DNA of 64,000 nucleotides from an uncultured Bacteroides sp. (GTDB taxonomy: Bacteria > Bacteroidota > Bacteroidia > Bacteroidales > Bacteroidaceae): NCBI GenBank assembly GCA_947074195.1, contig CAMTOS010000001.1:1-64000 (forward strand), given 5' to 3'. Shown here one piece after another: positions 1 to 11,400 of this stretch; position 1 is the first letter of the stretch, and each line of letters starts with the position of its first letter. Made by a program: the position numbers and the translations under genes. The notes beneath the pieces are model-generated. The model saw only the letters and a list, made by a program, of their open reading frames with translations. It was not told where the DNA came from and searched no databases.

Positions 1-1210
1 CTACATAGTAAGAACCACCCCATGGGTCAACGTTTTTGCAAACGAAAGTTTCTTCCTGAATATAGATCTGTGTATTACGTGCAATACGTGCAGAGAAATC
101 TGTTGGCAATGCAATCGCTTCATCAAGCGCATTGGTGTGGAGTGACTGAGTGTGACCCAGTGCAGCAGCCATCGCTTCGATACATGTACGACCTACGTTG
201 TTGAACGGATCCTGCTCTGTAAGCGACCATCCTGAAGTCTGCGAGTGAGTACGCAATGCCAGTGATTTCGGGTTTTTAGGATTGAATTGTTTCACAATCT
301 TTGCCCAAAGCATACGTGCAGCACGCATCTTCGCGATTTCCATAAAGTGGTTTGTACCGATAGCCCAGAAGAATGACAAACGTGGTGCAAATGCATCGAT
401 GTCAATACCTGCAGCAGTACCGGCGCGAAGATATTCAAGACCATCGGCCAAAGTATATGCCAACTCGATATCAGCTGTAGCACCTGCTTCCTGCATGTGA
501 TAACCAGAGATAGAAATAGAGTTGAACTTTGGCATCTTCTGCGAAGTATATTCGAAGATATCAGAAATGATCTTCATTGAGAATGCAGGTGGATAAATAT
601 AGGTATTACGCACCATGAATTCTTTAAGGATATCATTCTGGATTGTACCTGCCATCTCTTCGAGTTTAGCGCCCTGCTCTAAACCGGCATTGATATAGAA
701 TGCCATTACAGGAAGTACAGCACCATTCATTGTCATAGATACTGACATCTTGTTCAATGGAATACCATCGAAAAGAACTTTCATATTATCTAATGAACAG
801 ATAGATACACCCGCTTTACCTACATCACCAACTACGCGTTCGTGATCAGGGTCATAGCCACGGTGTGTAGCAAGGTCGAATGCTACAGAAAGACCTTTCT
901 GTCCTGAAGCAAGGTTACGACGATAGAATGCATTCGATTCTTCGGCAGTAGAAAATCCGGCATACTGACGGATAGTCCATGGGCGAAGTGTATACATTAC
1001 TGAATAAGGACCGCGAAGATAAGGAGGAAGACCAGCAGCAAAGTTCAGGTGTTCCATGTTTTCCAGATCTTCTTTTGTGTAAACAGGCTTCACATCGATG
1101 TGTTCCGGAGTCTTCCAGTTAGCTTCCACACCATTAGCCTTTTGCCACTCAGCGCCATTTACCGGCTGAAAAGCAGCATATATATCTAAATTTTTAAAAT
1201 CAGGCTTCAT
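1..1210 (-). CDS. mutB: Methylmalonyl-CoA mutase large subunit, 3' part beyond window edge (partial)
   Basis: Adenosylcobalamin-dependent interconversion of succinyl-CoA and (R)-methylmalonyl-CoA, the propionate-forming route in Bacteroidales. The gene starts at the ATG at 1210 on the minus strand and runs off the left edge after about 403 codons, so only the N-terminal TIM-barrel part is visible. The translation begins [14 protein letters not shown] and contains the family signatures [20 protein letters not shown] and [19 protein letters not shown], then [38 protein letters not shown] and [14 protein letters not shown]. The cobalamin-binding DxHxxG domain would lie outside the window. It follows mutA by 41 bp on the same strand, so the two are almost certainly one operon encoding the heterodimer. 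The product call is very secure. Confidence 0.96.
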   Translation of the reverse strand, partial: MKPDFKNLDIYAAFQPVNGAEWQKANGVEANWKTPEHIDVKPVYTKEDLENMEHLNFAAGLPPYLRGPYSVMYTLRPWTIRQYAGFSTAEESNAFYRRNLASGQKGLSVAFDLATHRGYDPDHERVVGDVGKAGVSICSLDNMKVLFDGIPLNKMSVSMTMNGAVLPVMAFYINAGLEQGAKLEEMAGTIQNDILKEFMVRNTYIYPPAFSMKIISDIFEYTSQKMPKFNSISISGYHMQEAGATADIELAYTLADGLEYLRAGTAAGIDIDAFAPRLSFFWAIGTNHFMEIAKMRAARMLWAKIVKQFNPKNPKSLALRTHSQTSGWSLTEQDPFNNVGRTCIEAMAAALGHTQSLHTNALDEAIALPTDFSARIARNTQIYIQEETFVCKNVDPWGGSYYV

Positions 1211-1251
1211 ATTGTTTTCTACAATTTAACGAATTAGAAAATGCCTTTGAA

Positions 1252-3111
1252 TTACTTCAAAAGTTTTGCGTTGAATTCTTTAAGTGTTTCAAGAACATTT
1301 ACGCGAACGTGAATAAAGTTCTCGATACCTGCAGCTTTCAACTCATCTGTACATTCAGGATTACCGGCTACAATAAACAATGCACGACCATCGAGTTCCT
1401 TATAGGCAGGAATTGCGTGGATAGCATATTCATCATCGCTCGAGCAAAGTACAACGATATCTGCTTTTGCATCTAAAGCTGCTTTTACTCCTTCTTCTAC
1501 AGTTTCGAATCCTAAATTGTCGAAAACTTCATATCCGGCACAAGCAAGGAAGTTACATGCGTATTGTGCACGTGCCTGACGCATAGCCAGATTACCGATA
1601 GTAAGCATAAATGCTTTAGGACGTTTGCCCGAAGCTTCTGTCTCCATGCGCAATGCTTCGAATTCGCTCGCTGCACGCTGGAAGTTCAGTGTTGTTACAT
1701 CTTTCTGACAAGAAGTTGAATCACCGCAACAAGCAGCAACATCAAGTGGACGTCTTTCGCCGGCTACTTCATAGAAGTTAGGATACTGGTTAGTTCCTAA
1801 AAGGATTTCGCGACGCTGAGCCACTGATTTGTGACGAGCCTGGTTAGTTTCGTTTACAATTCTTTGTACGCTACCCGCTTTCAAGGCTGTATAGAAACCA
1901 CCTTCTTCTACAACTGACAAGAAGATTTTCCATGCCTGCTGTGCAATAGAAGTAGTCAGGTTTTCGATATAATAAGAACCACCTGCAGGGTCAACAACCT
2001 TATCGAAATAAGATTCTTCTTTCAAAAGAAGCTGTTGGTTGCGGGCAAGTCTTTCTGAGAATTCATCAGGAGTTGCATAAATTTTATCGAAAGGAGAAAC
2101 AGTCATTGAGTCTACTCCACCCAATGCAGCACTCATCGCCTCAGTCTGTGTACGAAGCAAATTCACGTGTGCATCGTAAAGCGTAAGATTAAAGTTTGAT
2201 GTTTCTGCGTGTGCTTTCATTTTTGCTGCACAGTCACAATCAGGTTTATATGAAGCCACAATGTTAGCCCACAACAGACGGGCTGCGCGGAACTTAGCAA
2301 TTTCAAGGAAGTAGTTAGAGCTGATACCAAAGTTAAACTTGATACGTTTTGCCACTTCAGTAGCAGGAATACCCGCTTCAGTAAGAAGAGTCATATATTC
2401 GTTACCCCAAGCAAGAGCGAAACCTAATTCCTGAGAAATAAATGCACCTGCATTACTTAAAGTAACAGCATTTACATTTAGCACACGGAAGTTAGGAACT
2501 TCTTTTACAGCTTCAATCAAACCTTTAGCAATTTCTAAGAAGTTGCCTTTATCTTTACCACGAACAATCATTCGGTTGAAATAATCGAAATTGATTGATC
2601 CTTGCAATTTAGCTAAATCATAATTCTTTGCTTTGAAATAACTAACCAGTAAACCGGCCAGTTCTACTGCATGATTCTGGCATGTTGAGAAGTTTAACTC
2701 AACACATTCTGCGCAAATATCTTTCAAAAGAGTTTCGATAAACGGAGCGCTCAGATCTTTAGCACTAATTTCAAAAGAAAGAGAATCGATACCTTTATTC
2801 AGGATATCCAATGCTTTTGCGTTAGCCTGTTCAGGAGATTCTACTCTAATGTCCTGACGCACCAACCATGCATTGCTATCTTTTTTAGTACCACGAAGAT
2901 AAGGGAATTCGCCCGGAAGAGCGTTTGTAGTTTTTAGACCTTCAAGGTCTTCCATCCGATAGAAAGGCTTTACTTTAAAACCTTCATTGGTTTTCCAAAC
3001 AAGTTTCTTCTCGAAGTCTGCCCCTTTCAGGTCAGCATTAACTTTATCCATCCACTGGTCAGTAGATACGGGAGAAAATTCTGAGAAGAGCTTTTCTTTA
3101 CTGTCTGCCAT
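1252..3111 (-). CDS. mutA: Methylmalonyl-CoA mutase small subunit
   Basis: Non-catalytic partner of MutB in the heterodimeric mutase; 619 residues, a normal length for the family. The N-terminal two thirds follow the mutase TIM barrel (for example MSAALGGVDSMTVSPFDK around residue 330 and DPAGGSYYIENLT). The C-terminal ~130 residues are a B12-binding-type Rossmann fold (CNFLACAGYEVFDNLGFETVEEG, then IVVLCSSDDEYA) without the DxHxxG histidine that binds cobalt, as expected of the small subunit. The start MADSKEKLF fits the family. It is the first gene of the mutA-mutB operon, with 432 bp of upstream DNA shared with the divergent transporter gene. Confidence 0.95.
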   Translation of the reverse strand: MADSKEKLFSEFSPVSTDQWMDKVNADLKGADFEKKLVWKTNEGFKVKPFYRMEDLEGLKTTNALPGEFPYLRGTKKDSNAWLVRQDIRVESPEQANAKALDILNKGIDSLSFEISAKDLSAPFIETLLKDICAECVELNFSTCQNHAVELAGLLVSYFKAKNYDLAKLQGSINFDYFNRMIVRGKDKGNFLEIAKGLIEAVKEVPNFRVLNVNAVTLSNAGAFISQELGFALAWGNEYMTLLTEAGIPATEVAKRIKFNFGISSNYFLEIAKFRAARLLWANIVASYKPDCDCAAKMKAHAETSNFNLTLYDAHVNLLRTQTEAMSAALGGVDSMTVSPFDKIYATPDEFSERLARNQQLLLKEESYFDKVVDPAGGSYYIENLTTSIAQQAWKIFLSVVEEGGFYTALKAGSVQRIVNETNQARHKSVAQRREILLGTNQYPNFYEVAGERRPLDVAACCGDSTSCQKDVTTLNFQRAASEFEALRMETEASGKRPKAFMLTIGNLAMRQARAQYACNFLACAGYEVFDNLGFETVEEGVKAALDAKADIVVLCSSDDEYAIHAIPAYKELDGRALFIVAGNPECTDELKAAGIENFIHVRVNVLETLKEFNAKLLK

Positions 3112-3543
3112 AGTTTATTATGATTTAATACTAAAAATAAAACATCTTTGAATCATTAATTTATACAGTTAGAAAGTACTTTCTATTTGTATATTTTAAT
3201 TAAGGCAAAGATATATAATTACTTCAAAGGTGTTCTTTTTTTTAGAGAAATTTCGCACAGCAAGCTATCACGATGCTATTTATTGCAATCTTCACATTGC
3301 ATAATTGCATTTCCGCAGAATTCTTTTTATGGATAATCAAAACATAATCACAGATAATTTATGTTTTTTTGAGTAATATGTTAAATGCGACGGTTATAAT
3401 AAAAGAAATAAACATATTCACGCATTTTACAGCACTAAACATTCAGATTGAAAGCAAAACAAAACTTCTGATTACAAATTCGCAAGAATAAGTATAATAT
3501 ATCTATATATATTCATAATTTTGCGGTTTTTAAGGTAAATTGT
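3112..3543. promoter_or_regulatory. Divergent intergenic region between mutA and transporter gene
   Basis: 432 bp, very AT-rich, no ORF or RNA gene recognised. Two Bacteroidetes -7 elements (TAnnTTTG) point outwards: TATCTTTG on the minus strand at 3206-3213 for mutA and TAATTTTG on the plus strand at 3516-3523, about 20 bp ahead of the transporter ATG. Neither has a good TTTG at the usual 19-21 nt upstream distance, so these are partial matches. I saw no operator or riboswitch-like structure. Confidence 0.45.
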
Positions 3544-5211
3544 ATGGATTGGATAGAAAATTTGTTGTGGAACCCCGATTCGGTGGCTCACATTGTATTC
3601 TTGTATGCATTTGTGATTGCCTTTGGGGTATTGTTAGGAAAGATTAAGTTCTTTGGTGTATCACTGGGAGTTACGTTTGTATTGTTCACCGGAATTCTGA
3701 TGGGGCATTTCGGTTTTACGGGTGATATACATATTTTGCACTTCATTCGCGAATTTGGCCTCATCTTGTTTGTGTTCTGTATTGGTCTTCAGGTAGGACC
3801 GAGTTTCTTTTCTTCGTTTAAGAAAGGAGGTATGTCGCTCAATCTGCTTGCAGTGGGTATCGTACTATTGAATCTTGTGATAGCCATGGCGATTTATTAT
3901 TTCGCTGATGGACGCATAGATCTGCCGATGATTATTGGTATTCTTTATGGTGCCGTAACGAATACCCCGGGGCTTGGTGCAGCGCAGGAAGCCTTGACAC
4001 AACTCAATTATAACGGACCGCAAATTGCTTTGGGTTATGCCTGTGCCTATCCACTTGGTGTGGTTGGTATTATCGGCTCGATTATTGCCATTAAATACAT
4101 CTTTGGCATTAATCTGAATAAAGAAGAAGAAAAACTGAAGGATCAGAATTCGGATCAGGAAAAACATAAGCCACACCTGATGACCCTTGAAATACGAAAT
4201 GAAGCTCTTGAAGGCAAAAAACTGGGCCAGATTAAAGCGCTGATTAACCGTGCATTTGTTTGTTCACGCATCTGTCACAACGGACACGTTTCTATTCCTA
4301 CACACAAAACTACATTTCACACTGGCGATAAGGTATTTATTGTTTGCTCGGAAGAAGATGTTGAATCGATTATTACTTTCTTTGGTAAAGAAACAGAGAT
4401 CAACTGGGAAAAGCAGGATATGCCTCTGGTTTCAAGACGAATTCTGGTGACTAAATCGGAAATCAATGGTAAGAAACTTGGTGATTTGCATTTCCGTACG
4501 CATTACGGAGTAAATATTACCCGCGTCAATCGTTCAGGTGTTGATCTTTTTGCTGATCCTAATCTGAAACTTCAGGTAGGTGACCGCGTAATGATTGTTG
4601 GTCAGGAAGATGCAATCGAAAGTGTGGCAAGTGTACTGGGTAACTCATTGAAACGTCTGGATCATCCAAATATCATTACTATATTTATAGGTATCTTCCT
4701 TGGTATATTACTCGGCAGTATTCCTCTTGCCTTTCCGGGAATGCCAACTCCGGTTAAATTAGGATTAGCCGGTGGCCCGCTGGTTGTGGCCATTCTTATC
4801 GGTCGTTTTGGATATAAACTGCATTTGGTGACTTATACAACAATGAGTGCTAACCTGATGCTTCGTGAAATTGGTATCGTGCTATTCCTTGCCAGCGTTG
4901 GTATTGAGGCAGGTGCTAACTTTGTTAATACTGTGGTGCAGGGTGATGGTTTATTATATGTAGGAGCCGGTGTATTGATCACTGTTCTTCCACTATTAAT
5001 TATGGGTGCTATCGGTCGTCTTTATTATAAAATAAATTACTTCACACTGATGGGTTTGCTTGCGGGTAGTACAACTGACCCTCCCGCCCTTGCTTATTCA
5101 ACACAAACTGCCAGCAATGATGCCCCGGCTGTAGGCTATTCAACTGTTTATCCGCTCACGATGTTTTTGCGTATCATTTCCGGGCAGTTGATTTTGCTGA
5201 TATTTATGTAA
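3544..5211 (+). CDS. AspT/YidE-family putative transporter with two TrkA-C domains
   Basis: Inner-membrane protein of 555 residues with the aspartate:alanine-exchanger (AAEx) duplication architecture. There is a hydrophobic N-terminal half-domain (about residues 1-185, several membrane segments, motif [17 protein letters not shown]). Two cytoplasmic RCK_C/TrkA_C domains follow (about 213-285 and 296-375, each with the G-KLG start and the GD-V-IV core). A second hydrophobic half-domain (about 380-555) carries the mirror motif [16 protein letters not shown]. The repeated G-T/S-T-P-A motifs are characteristic. Family members exchange dicarboxylates or amino acids, but the substrate here cannot be read from sequence. 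It is transcribed alone, with a -7 element at 3516-3523 and a hairpin after the stop. Confidence 0.85.
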   Translation: MDWIENLLWNPDSVAHIVFLYAFVIAFGVLLGKIKFFGVSLGVTFVLFTGILMGHFGFTGDIHILHFIREFGLILFVFCIGLQVGPSFFSSFKKGGMSLNLLAVGIVLLNLVIAMAIYYFADGRIDLPMIIGILYGAVTNTPGLGAAQEALTQLNYNGPQIALGYACAYPLGVVGIIGSIIAIKYIFGINLNKEEEKLKDQNSDQEKHKPHLMTLEIRNEALEGKKLGQIKALINRAFVCSRICHNGHVSIPTHKTTFHTGDKVFIVCSEEDVESIITFFGKETEINWEKQDMPLVSRRILVTKSEINGKKLGDLHFRTHYGVNITRVNRSGVDLFADPNLKLQVGDRVMIVGQEDAIESVASVLGNSLKRLDHPNIITIFIGIFLGILLGSIPLAFPGMPTPVKLGLAGGPLVVAILIGRFGYKLHLVTYTTMSANLMLREIGIVLFLASVGIEAGANFVNTVVQGDGLLYVGAGVLITVLPLLIMGAIGRLYYKINYFTLMGLLAGSTTDPPALAYSTQTASNDAPAVGYSTVYPLTMFLRIISGQLILLIFM

Positions 5212-5243
5212 TTTCATCTTTTTCATATACTCCTTTAAACAGA

Positions 5244-5278
5244 AATGCGCTTAATGAGGTTTCCCCGTTAAGCGCATT
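5244..5278. terminator. Hairpin between convergent transporter and sprA units
   Basis: Perfect 11-bp inverted repeat AATGCGCTTAA (5244-5254) / TTAAGCGCATT (5268-5278) with a 13-nt loop, between the converging transporter gene and the sprA-side gene. It lacks a clear T tract on either strand, so it may be an mRNA 3'-end stabiliser or a weak bidirectional terminator. Confidence 0.5.
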
Positions 5279-5298
5279 CATTATATATCCTGGTGAGA

Positions 5299-5436
5299 TT
5301 ATTTCACCCGCCGGTTAAGTTGGTTACAGGCTTTACACGCCTTCGATTTACCGACCCGTTTTCCTGTCGATGCCTTTTTCACACGTTTGGCAGCCTTAGC
5401 ACCGGGATGTTTGCCACCTTCTTTTCGTGTACTCAT
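5299..5436 (-). CDS. Small lysine-rich basic protein with CxxC, 45 residues, unrecognised
   Basis: Complete ORF from ATG at 5436 to TAA at 5299. The translation begins MSTRKEGGKHPGAKAAKRVK and ends KACKACNQLNRRVK. About a third of the residues are Lys or Arg, there are no acidic residues after Glu6, and a CKAC pair lies near the C terminus. It starts 41 bp after the sprA stop on the same strand and ends before the hairpin at 5244-5278, so it is likely cotranscribed with sprA. The composition resembles histone-H1-like or ribosome-associated peptides, but I do not recognise the family. Third-position use and the absence of rare codons look like a real gene, but no strong ribosome-binding site is visible, which is usual in this phylum. 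Confidence 0.65.
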   Translation of the reverse strand: MSTRKEGGKHPGAKAAKRVKKASTGKRVGKSKACKACNQLNRRVK

Positions 5437-5477
5437 ATCTCTGTTTATTATTTAGTTTTTACATTACTGTTAGTTAT

Positions 5478-8400
5478 CTATCGGTTTAGCGAGAACTTCA
5501 TGCTGATACCGAAGTCTGCATTGGTTACTGCATAAGATGATGCAGATACCAATGGTTTATTGCGCTGACGATCGTAATACAGGCGAATATTCAGATAACG
5601 GCTCAGCGTATAATCGGCAGAGAAAGATATTTTCAATGCATGATTACCACTGGTGGCCTGCGTATTCTCTGTTTGTATGTCTCGTGCCAGTGCCGATTGA
5701 TTGCGGAATGTCACATCCATACGTAATGACAAATCATTGCTGATTTTGTTTTTGGAATTGCTGGTATTTCTTCCGGGGAAGATCTCCAGATTGACGAATT
5801 TATAACCGGAACCCAGTACAAAATCGCGTGATGCCGTTTCTACAATCTGATTGGCAAGTAAACTCAGATTCAAAACTCTGGTCTTCTTATACTCCACTTT
5901 AGTAGTCAAACCATTGTTGAAATTTAAATCTATACCAATCAGAGGAGAGAATTGTTCATTAATCGATACGGCAGAAATGTCGTACATGCTCGATGGAATA
6001 TAATCGCCATTGGTTACATCTTCAATAAAACCATAATCACCCATATAGCTTACAAAACTCTGGAAGGTACTGTAATTACCTACACTATAAGTGCTACGGT
6101 ATCCGTGAGTGATGTTAATACTCTTAAAGTGTTTCTTAAAGAATGGCAACTTGCTTAAGCCACTATAAGTTATCTTCCAGTTGGGTACCATCGACCAAAG
6201 GCTCGGGAAGAAATCGAGCGAATGCTTATTCGGATTTCTGCCGGTATAAGCGGCAAGGAATGCTGGTACCATTACATCGGGAGAATAGGCATCTACCTGT
6301 CCGATGCTGGGCTGTTCATTGCGTGTAGCCGTTGGCACCGTTGCTCCGTCATATCGTTTCTGCACTCGTTGCTGAATAACGTCAAGGTTGTTCAGGAAGC
6401 GGGTAAAGGAAGCTGAAGAATATCCGTTTGATAATTTCGGACGCTCGAAGGCACTGCGGATAGTAACAATAGACATATTGAAGTTACCGCTACGGGTTTC
6501 AGGCATTCCGGCAAACATAAACTGTATCTCGCGTGAACGGTTATGGGTACGGTTTGCTGTGAGGTCGATCTTGAGATCGCGCACAGGTTCAAGATTCATG
6601 CGCACCTGGATGTCTTCCTGCGCATTAGTAGTGGCCGGACTGGTTATTGAATCACATAACAACCATCCTCTGTCTACTGCCTTTTGAATATAATCGGTAC
6701 CCGTCATACCAAAAGCAAAGTCAAGTCCGGGAGTAAATCCTCCGCGACCACGATGCTGACCCAGCATATCGCCCACATTAGGCAAGAAACCTGACATTGC
6801 CATTGCATAGGTATTCTTGTACGTTACACTAAAGTTACGAATCATCATACCGAAACGTGCCGCAGACTGCATCGCTTTATATCCTTTTTTATCTTCAGGT
6901 TTAGGTCCGGGTACGCCTGTTACTTTAATACGTACACTATCGCGCGTATCAATACGGATTGAGTTTGCATCAATTACTTTATATTTCAGTGCATAGCGTG
7001 TACCATTTACAGTAAGAGCGCTGATCTTTGGTTTCTTTGAATTCAGATTATGGCGTACCACTACCGATGTATCCTTTTTCAGCTGAATCTCTTTCTCGTA
7101 CTTTTTGGGCTTATCATTTCCACGGCGATTACTACTGCTATTATTAGCTGCCTGATTAGGGCGACGGGAGTTCGATGAAGAAAATTTACGGTTCACCTCT
7201 TTCAGGAAAGGTACTTTATTGTAAAGCGTTTCCATGTTGAAACGAGTATTTACATCAATAGATCGCTGATTGGCAATGGTGTTCCCAAGATCGAGTCCAT
7301 CCAGAAGTACAACTCCTCTGTCCCAGTTATAAGAAGAAGAAAAGCGGGTATCTGCACTAATCCAGTCGGTCGCCGGAATCTTATCCAAAGGCAACTTATA
7401 AGAGGCGTTAAATGTCTGCTGATAATCGATGGGACGACCGAAACTCAGCAGGCTTCTTCGTATGGTATCCTTACGTGCTTCGTAAGAGTCGGGGTCAATA
7501 TTTTTATTCAAAACGCCGTAAGGCTCCTCGATTTCAGCACGAGTGGCTGAAGTGAAGCTTGCTTTCAAATTTTTAGTCAAATCCCAGCGAAGAGAGAAGT
7601 CACGGTTCCACAACCATGTCTTCGCAACACTTACAGGGATACCAGTAGGATCATCGAGTGCTTCCATGTCACGAAGCTGCATCTCGTAATAGTAACGTGA
7701 CATGTCAGTATTAAATGATAAATTCTGTGGCAGATAATTCAGATTTAAATCTTTGAAAATACGCATCCATTTCGATTTACTCTTCATCTGTTTGAAAGGT
7801 TCCCAGGCTTTATATGCCGGTGCATAGTTATAGGATAAAGCCGCACGCCAGTCGGTTTCATCTTCATAAACAATGGTACTACCCTGGTTATGGCGTTTAG
7901 ACAAACTATAGCTCATCGAGAAGTTGGCCGGATCATAGGGCATCGGGTTCTTGCTCGATACATTGAACGTCATATTGCTTACACTGAAGCTCTTGTAAAC
8001 AGACAATTCTTCAGCGATATTGCGTAGTGAATCACGTTCTTTTTTATTAGCCAGACTCGCCAGGGCATCTTTCATCAGCATATCACTATCGAGCGGATTG
8101 TACTTGGGTGTTGTCTTCTCGCGTGAATAAGAGAAATATACCGGCGCATTCAATTTCAATGCCTTCGGAAAGAATCTTCCGGCCTCGAAAGCTGTAGTAA
8201 ACTGATATTGATAAAAGTCATCAAGACGGCGCTCACTCAGGCTCTGCTCCAGGCCACCAAAGCCTGCAGTCTCAATATGTGTGGCAAAGTTCATGCTACC
8301 AATATCCGAAAGCTGCACATTCAGATTACCCAGTGCCGCCCAACCGCCGTCTTCATTGAAATCGGACATACGCAATTCATTGACCCATACTTCTGCCGAT

Positions 8401-11400
8401 TTTGTGGCACGCGAATTATTACGGATACCAATCATCATGGTTTTGATTTCACCCAGTGACGGATTACCCATTACACTGACTTTATTGGCCGGCTGATCGG
8501 GATCATATTCAGAATATATCTTACTGTAACTTATACCCGGATTATTGTTCTTAGCAATATTACGCTTTTTCTTTAAATCGGTAAAGATGGATAAATCAGC
8601 ATCCAGTGTATTATCAATTGGCCATACCTTATAACGGTCTGCTTCAGAATCGTCGGTATAGTGACCCGGCGCAGTAAGCGACAACGGGATTTCATATTCA
8701 TAATAATTGGCACGATAATCGGAACCAAAACGAATAAAAACCGAAAGCTCACCATCTTTCAGATCCGTAATATTATCGATTAAAGCCTCAGCATGGTTAA
8801 ACATCTTGATCTTGCCGTAATAGCGCATATCGAGAGATGAATTTTTGTATACCGCACGCGCATCACCCGGAGCCAGATTGGTAATCTTCAGATTCATGGC
8901 CTGCTCGTTCTTTTGCAGTAGCTGAGGTTGACCAGGGTCTACCACACGCGTAATCTTCGGCGGCATCACATAATTGACCGGCGTTTTATCGCCATTCTCT
9001 TCTATATTAACCGTAGAAACATCGAGTGTACCGGTTACAGTTGGTGCCGGGTTTTGTAGATTGTACAACGCATCGGTATAAGTACGCCATTCACCACGTA
9101 CCAGTTCAAGCGATGCAAAACGAAGAATCACCGGCTTCTTAAAACCGGTAAGGAACATACGCATGAAGCGAATCGATTTAAAATCGCGAATATTACCAAT
9201 GGCTTCCCCGCTTTTTACAGGCACTTTAAACTGATACCAGTCCACCTCTTCCGTATTCCCGTTTCTGAGTTTAACTTTTGTACGGCGTTTATCGGTAATA
9301 TAGTTTTCGCCTACTTTCAAATCTGATGGTTTCAGGTGTACACGATACTGGAAATACTTTTCGGTTTCCTGCAATGTGTTGTCCTGATTGATATCTTCAA
9401 TATCCGGAGTCGTTTTTGCCGCAGTGGGATATCGCTCGGGCGAATCTTCGTCGGCCGTAGAGTTACCTTCCGTATTATTAATGTACTTATAACGATTGAT
9501 AATATCGAGTTCGATTGCATCATAATCCGAACCACGGAAATAGTGATATTTATCTGCTGAAGGAGAGTCGTAGAATTTCTGGAACACTTCGGGATCAAGA
9601 ATACCCTGTATATCATTCAGATAAGATTGATAGGTAGAATACTCACGTTCATTCTCAATAGACAAACCATTGAGACCAACGTCCTGACGACGACGCGCAC
9701 CCGATGAGTTATCGAAAGCATACACCAGACTTCGGTCTTTGGGTACACGCCCCCAAACCGTTTCTTCGACTTTCGACGGATCATCATCAATAGGCAATCC
9801 ATTTTCAAAAAACTTCTTACCATCCTTCAAAATATCTTCAGAGATATCGCCTAAATTGATATAAAGATAACCTCCCGCATCGCTTGACGAAGAATCTTCT
9901 GTACGGGTTCCGAGGTTGCCGCGATCATCACCGTCAGCATAGATAAAGGGGTCGAGCATCCAGAACTCCAGATATTCAATATTGGCAGTTTCAAAATCAC
10001 TCGTTTCGATTTTACGCATCATACCACCCCAGCGTTTTTCGGGATTATTCAGTGTACCGTCGCTGTTCAGATCACGGTCAAGATTGTATGAACCACGCTC
10101 TTGTGGGAAATAAGCCATGTTCAGCACCGCAAGGGTAGCCGCATCAGAATAGTTCAACTGTTTATTAGGGAATAGCTCTTGTTCATACACTTCGCGGACA
10201 TAGTGATTGGAAAGCTGGTTCAGATCGTTTTTAATATGAGTCGGTGTCAGCGATGAATTACGACGCGTAAACAATCCATCGATATGATACCAGGCCAGTT
10301 GCGAACGGTTCTTACCATATTCTATATTATTCGATAAACCGGCTTCGGGAAACAGAATAGCTCCGTTCTCATCTTTTGCACCATAAGGAGTAGATGATAA
10401 CTGCCAGTTGAGCGGTGCACGCAAATCGATACCACTTTGTGTACTCTCAAAGTCGTCGATAAATACCGAATTATCTTGTATGCCTTTGCTGTGACCGGGA
10501 ATAAGATGTGCAAATTCCACTCCGAGGTTAATGTTCGAGGGAGCAGTAGCTTCGGTAAATGGCAATTTGTCAATCATATTCGTCAGCCACTGGCTCTCGG
10601 TACGCCAGTTGGCATTTATCCCCCATAACGTATTCGATATCGGCTCTTCACCCACCACCACTTTAGTGGTCAGTGCACGTTCGCTCATGTGCATCACCGT
10701 ACCACCAAACTGGAAATTTGGCGAATAATCGTACGTAAAGTTCAGTCCCATCATCGTTTTACGCTGCATGCTGTACATGGTCGTACTTTCCAGATTCACG
10801 GTAATCGATGTACCGGCATCGAGAATACTTTGGTTGATGATAGTAACAACCCCCATAGTATAATCTACGGTATAGTCGGAGTTCTCGGTCAATACCGTAC
10901 CCCCGGCAGAAACTCTTACCGACCCGCGTGGAATATTCATAGACCCCAGACGAATTTCATTGGCTGCAGATGCCCGGTATTCCCCTTCAAGGCGATACCT
11001 GTTCTTCTCTGCCAACTGCTTGGCTACGGTTCGTGTTGAGTCATACAGCTCCTGGAAGACATACTTCTCTGCAATGGCATTATTTCCGATAGCCTGACGA
11101 AGATGGTTACCAAACGGTTCGACAACCGGGAAGTAAACACGCCCGTTTTGAGCATTGATGGTATATCCGTCTACAAAGTCGAAGAAACCGTTGCTACCCA
11201 ACTGATTCTGACTATTCAGACGGTCGAGTCCCATGACTTTCAATAATGGTATTTTTGCAATATTTCCTTCAGGAATATAGCGCATATACACCCCGCTCGT
11301 ATCATTGAGCATGGTAATATTCAGCGTAAACTTCTCTTTCTGCACCTGAAAAGCATTGAGCGAATATACATTCTTCATCATCAGGTGCCAGCAAGTGGCC

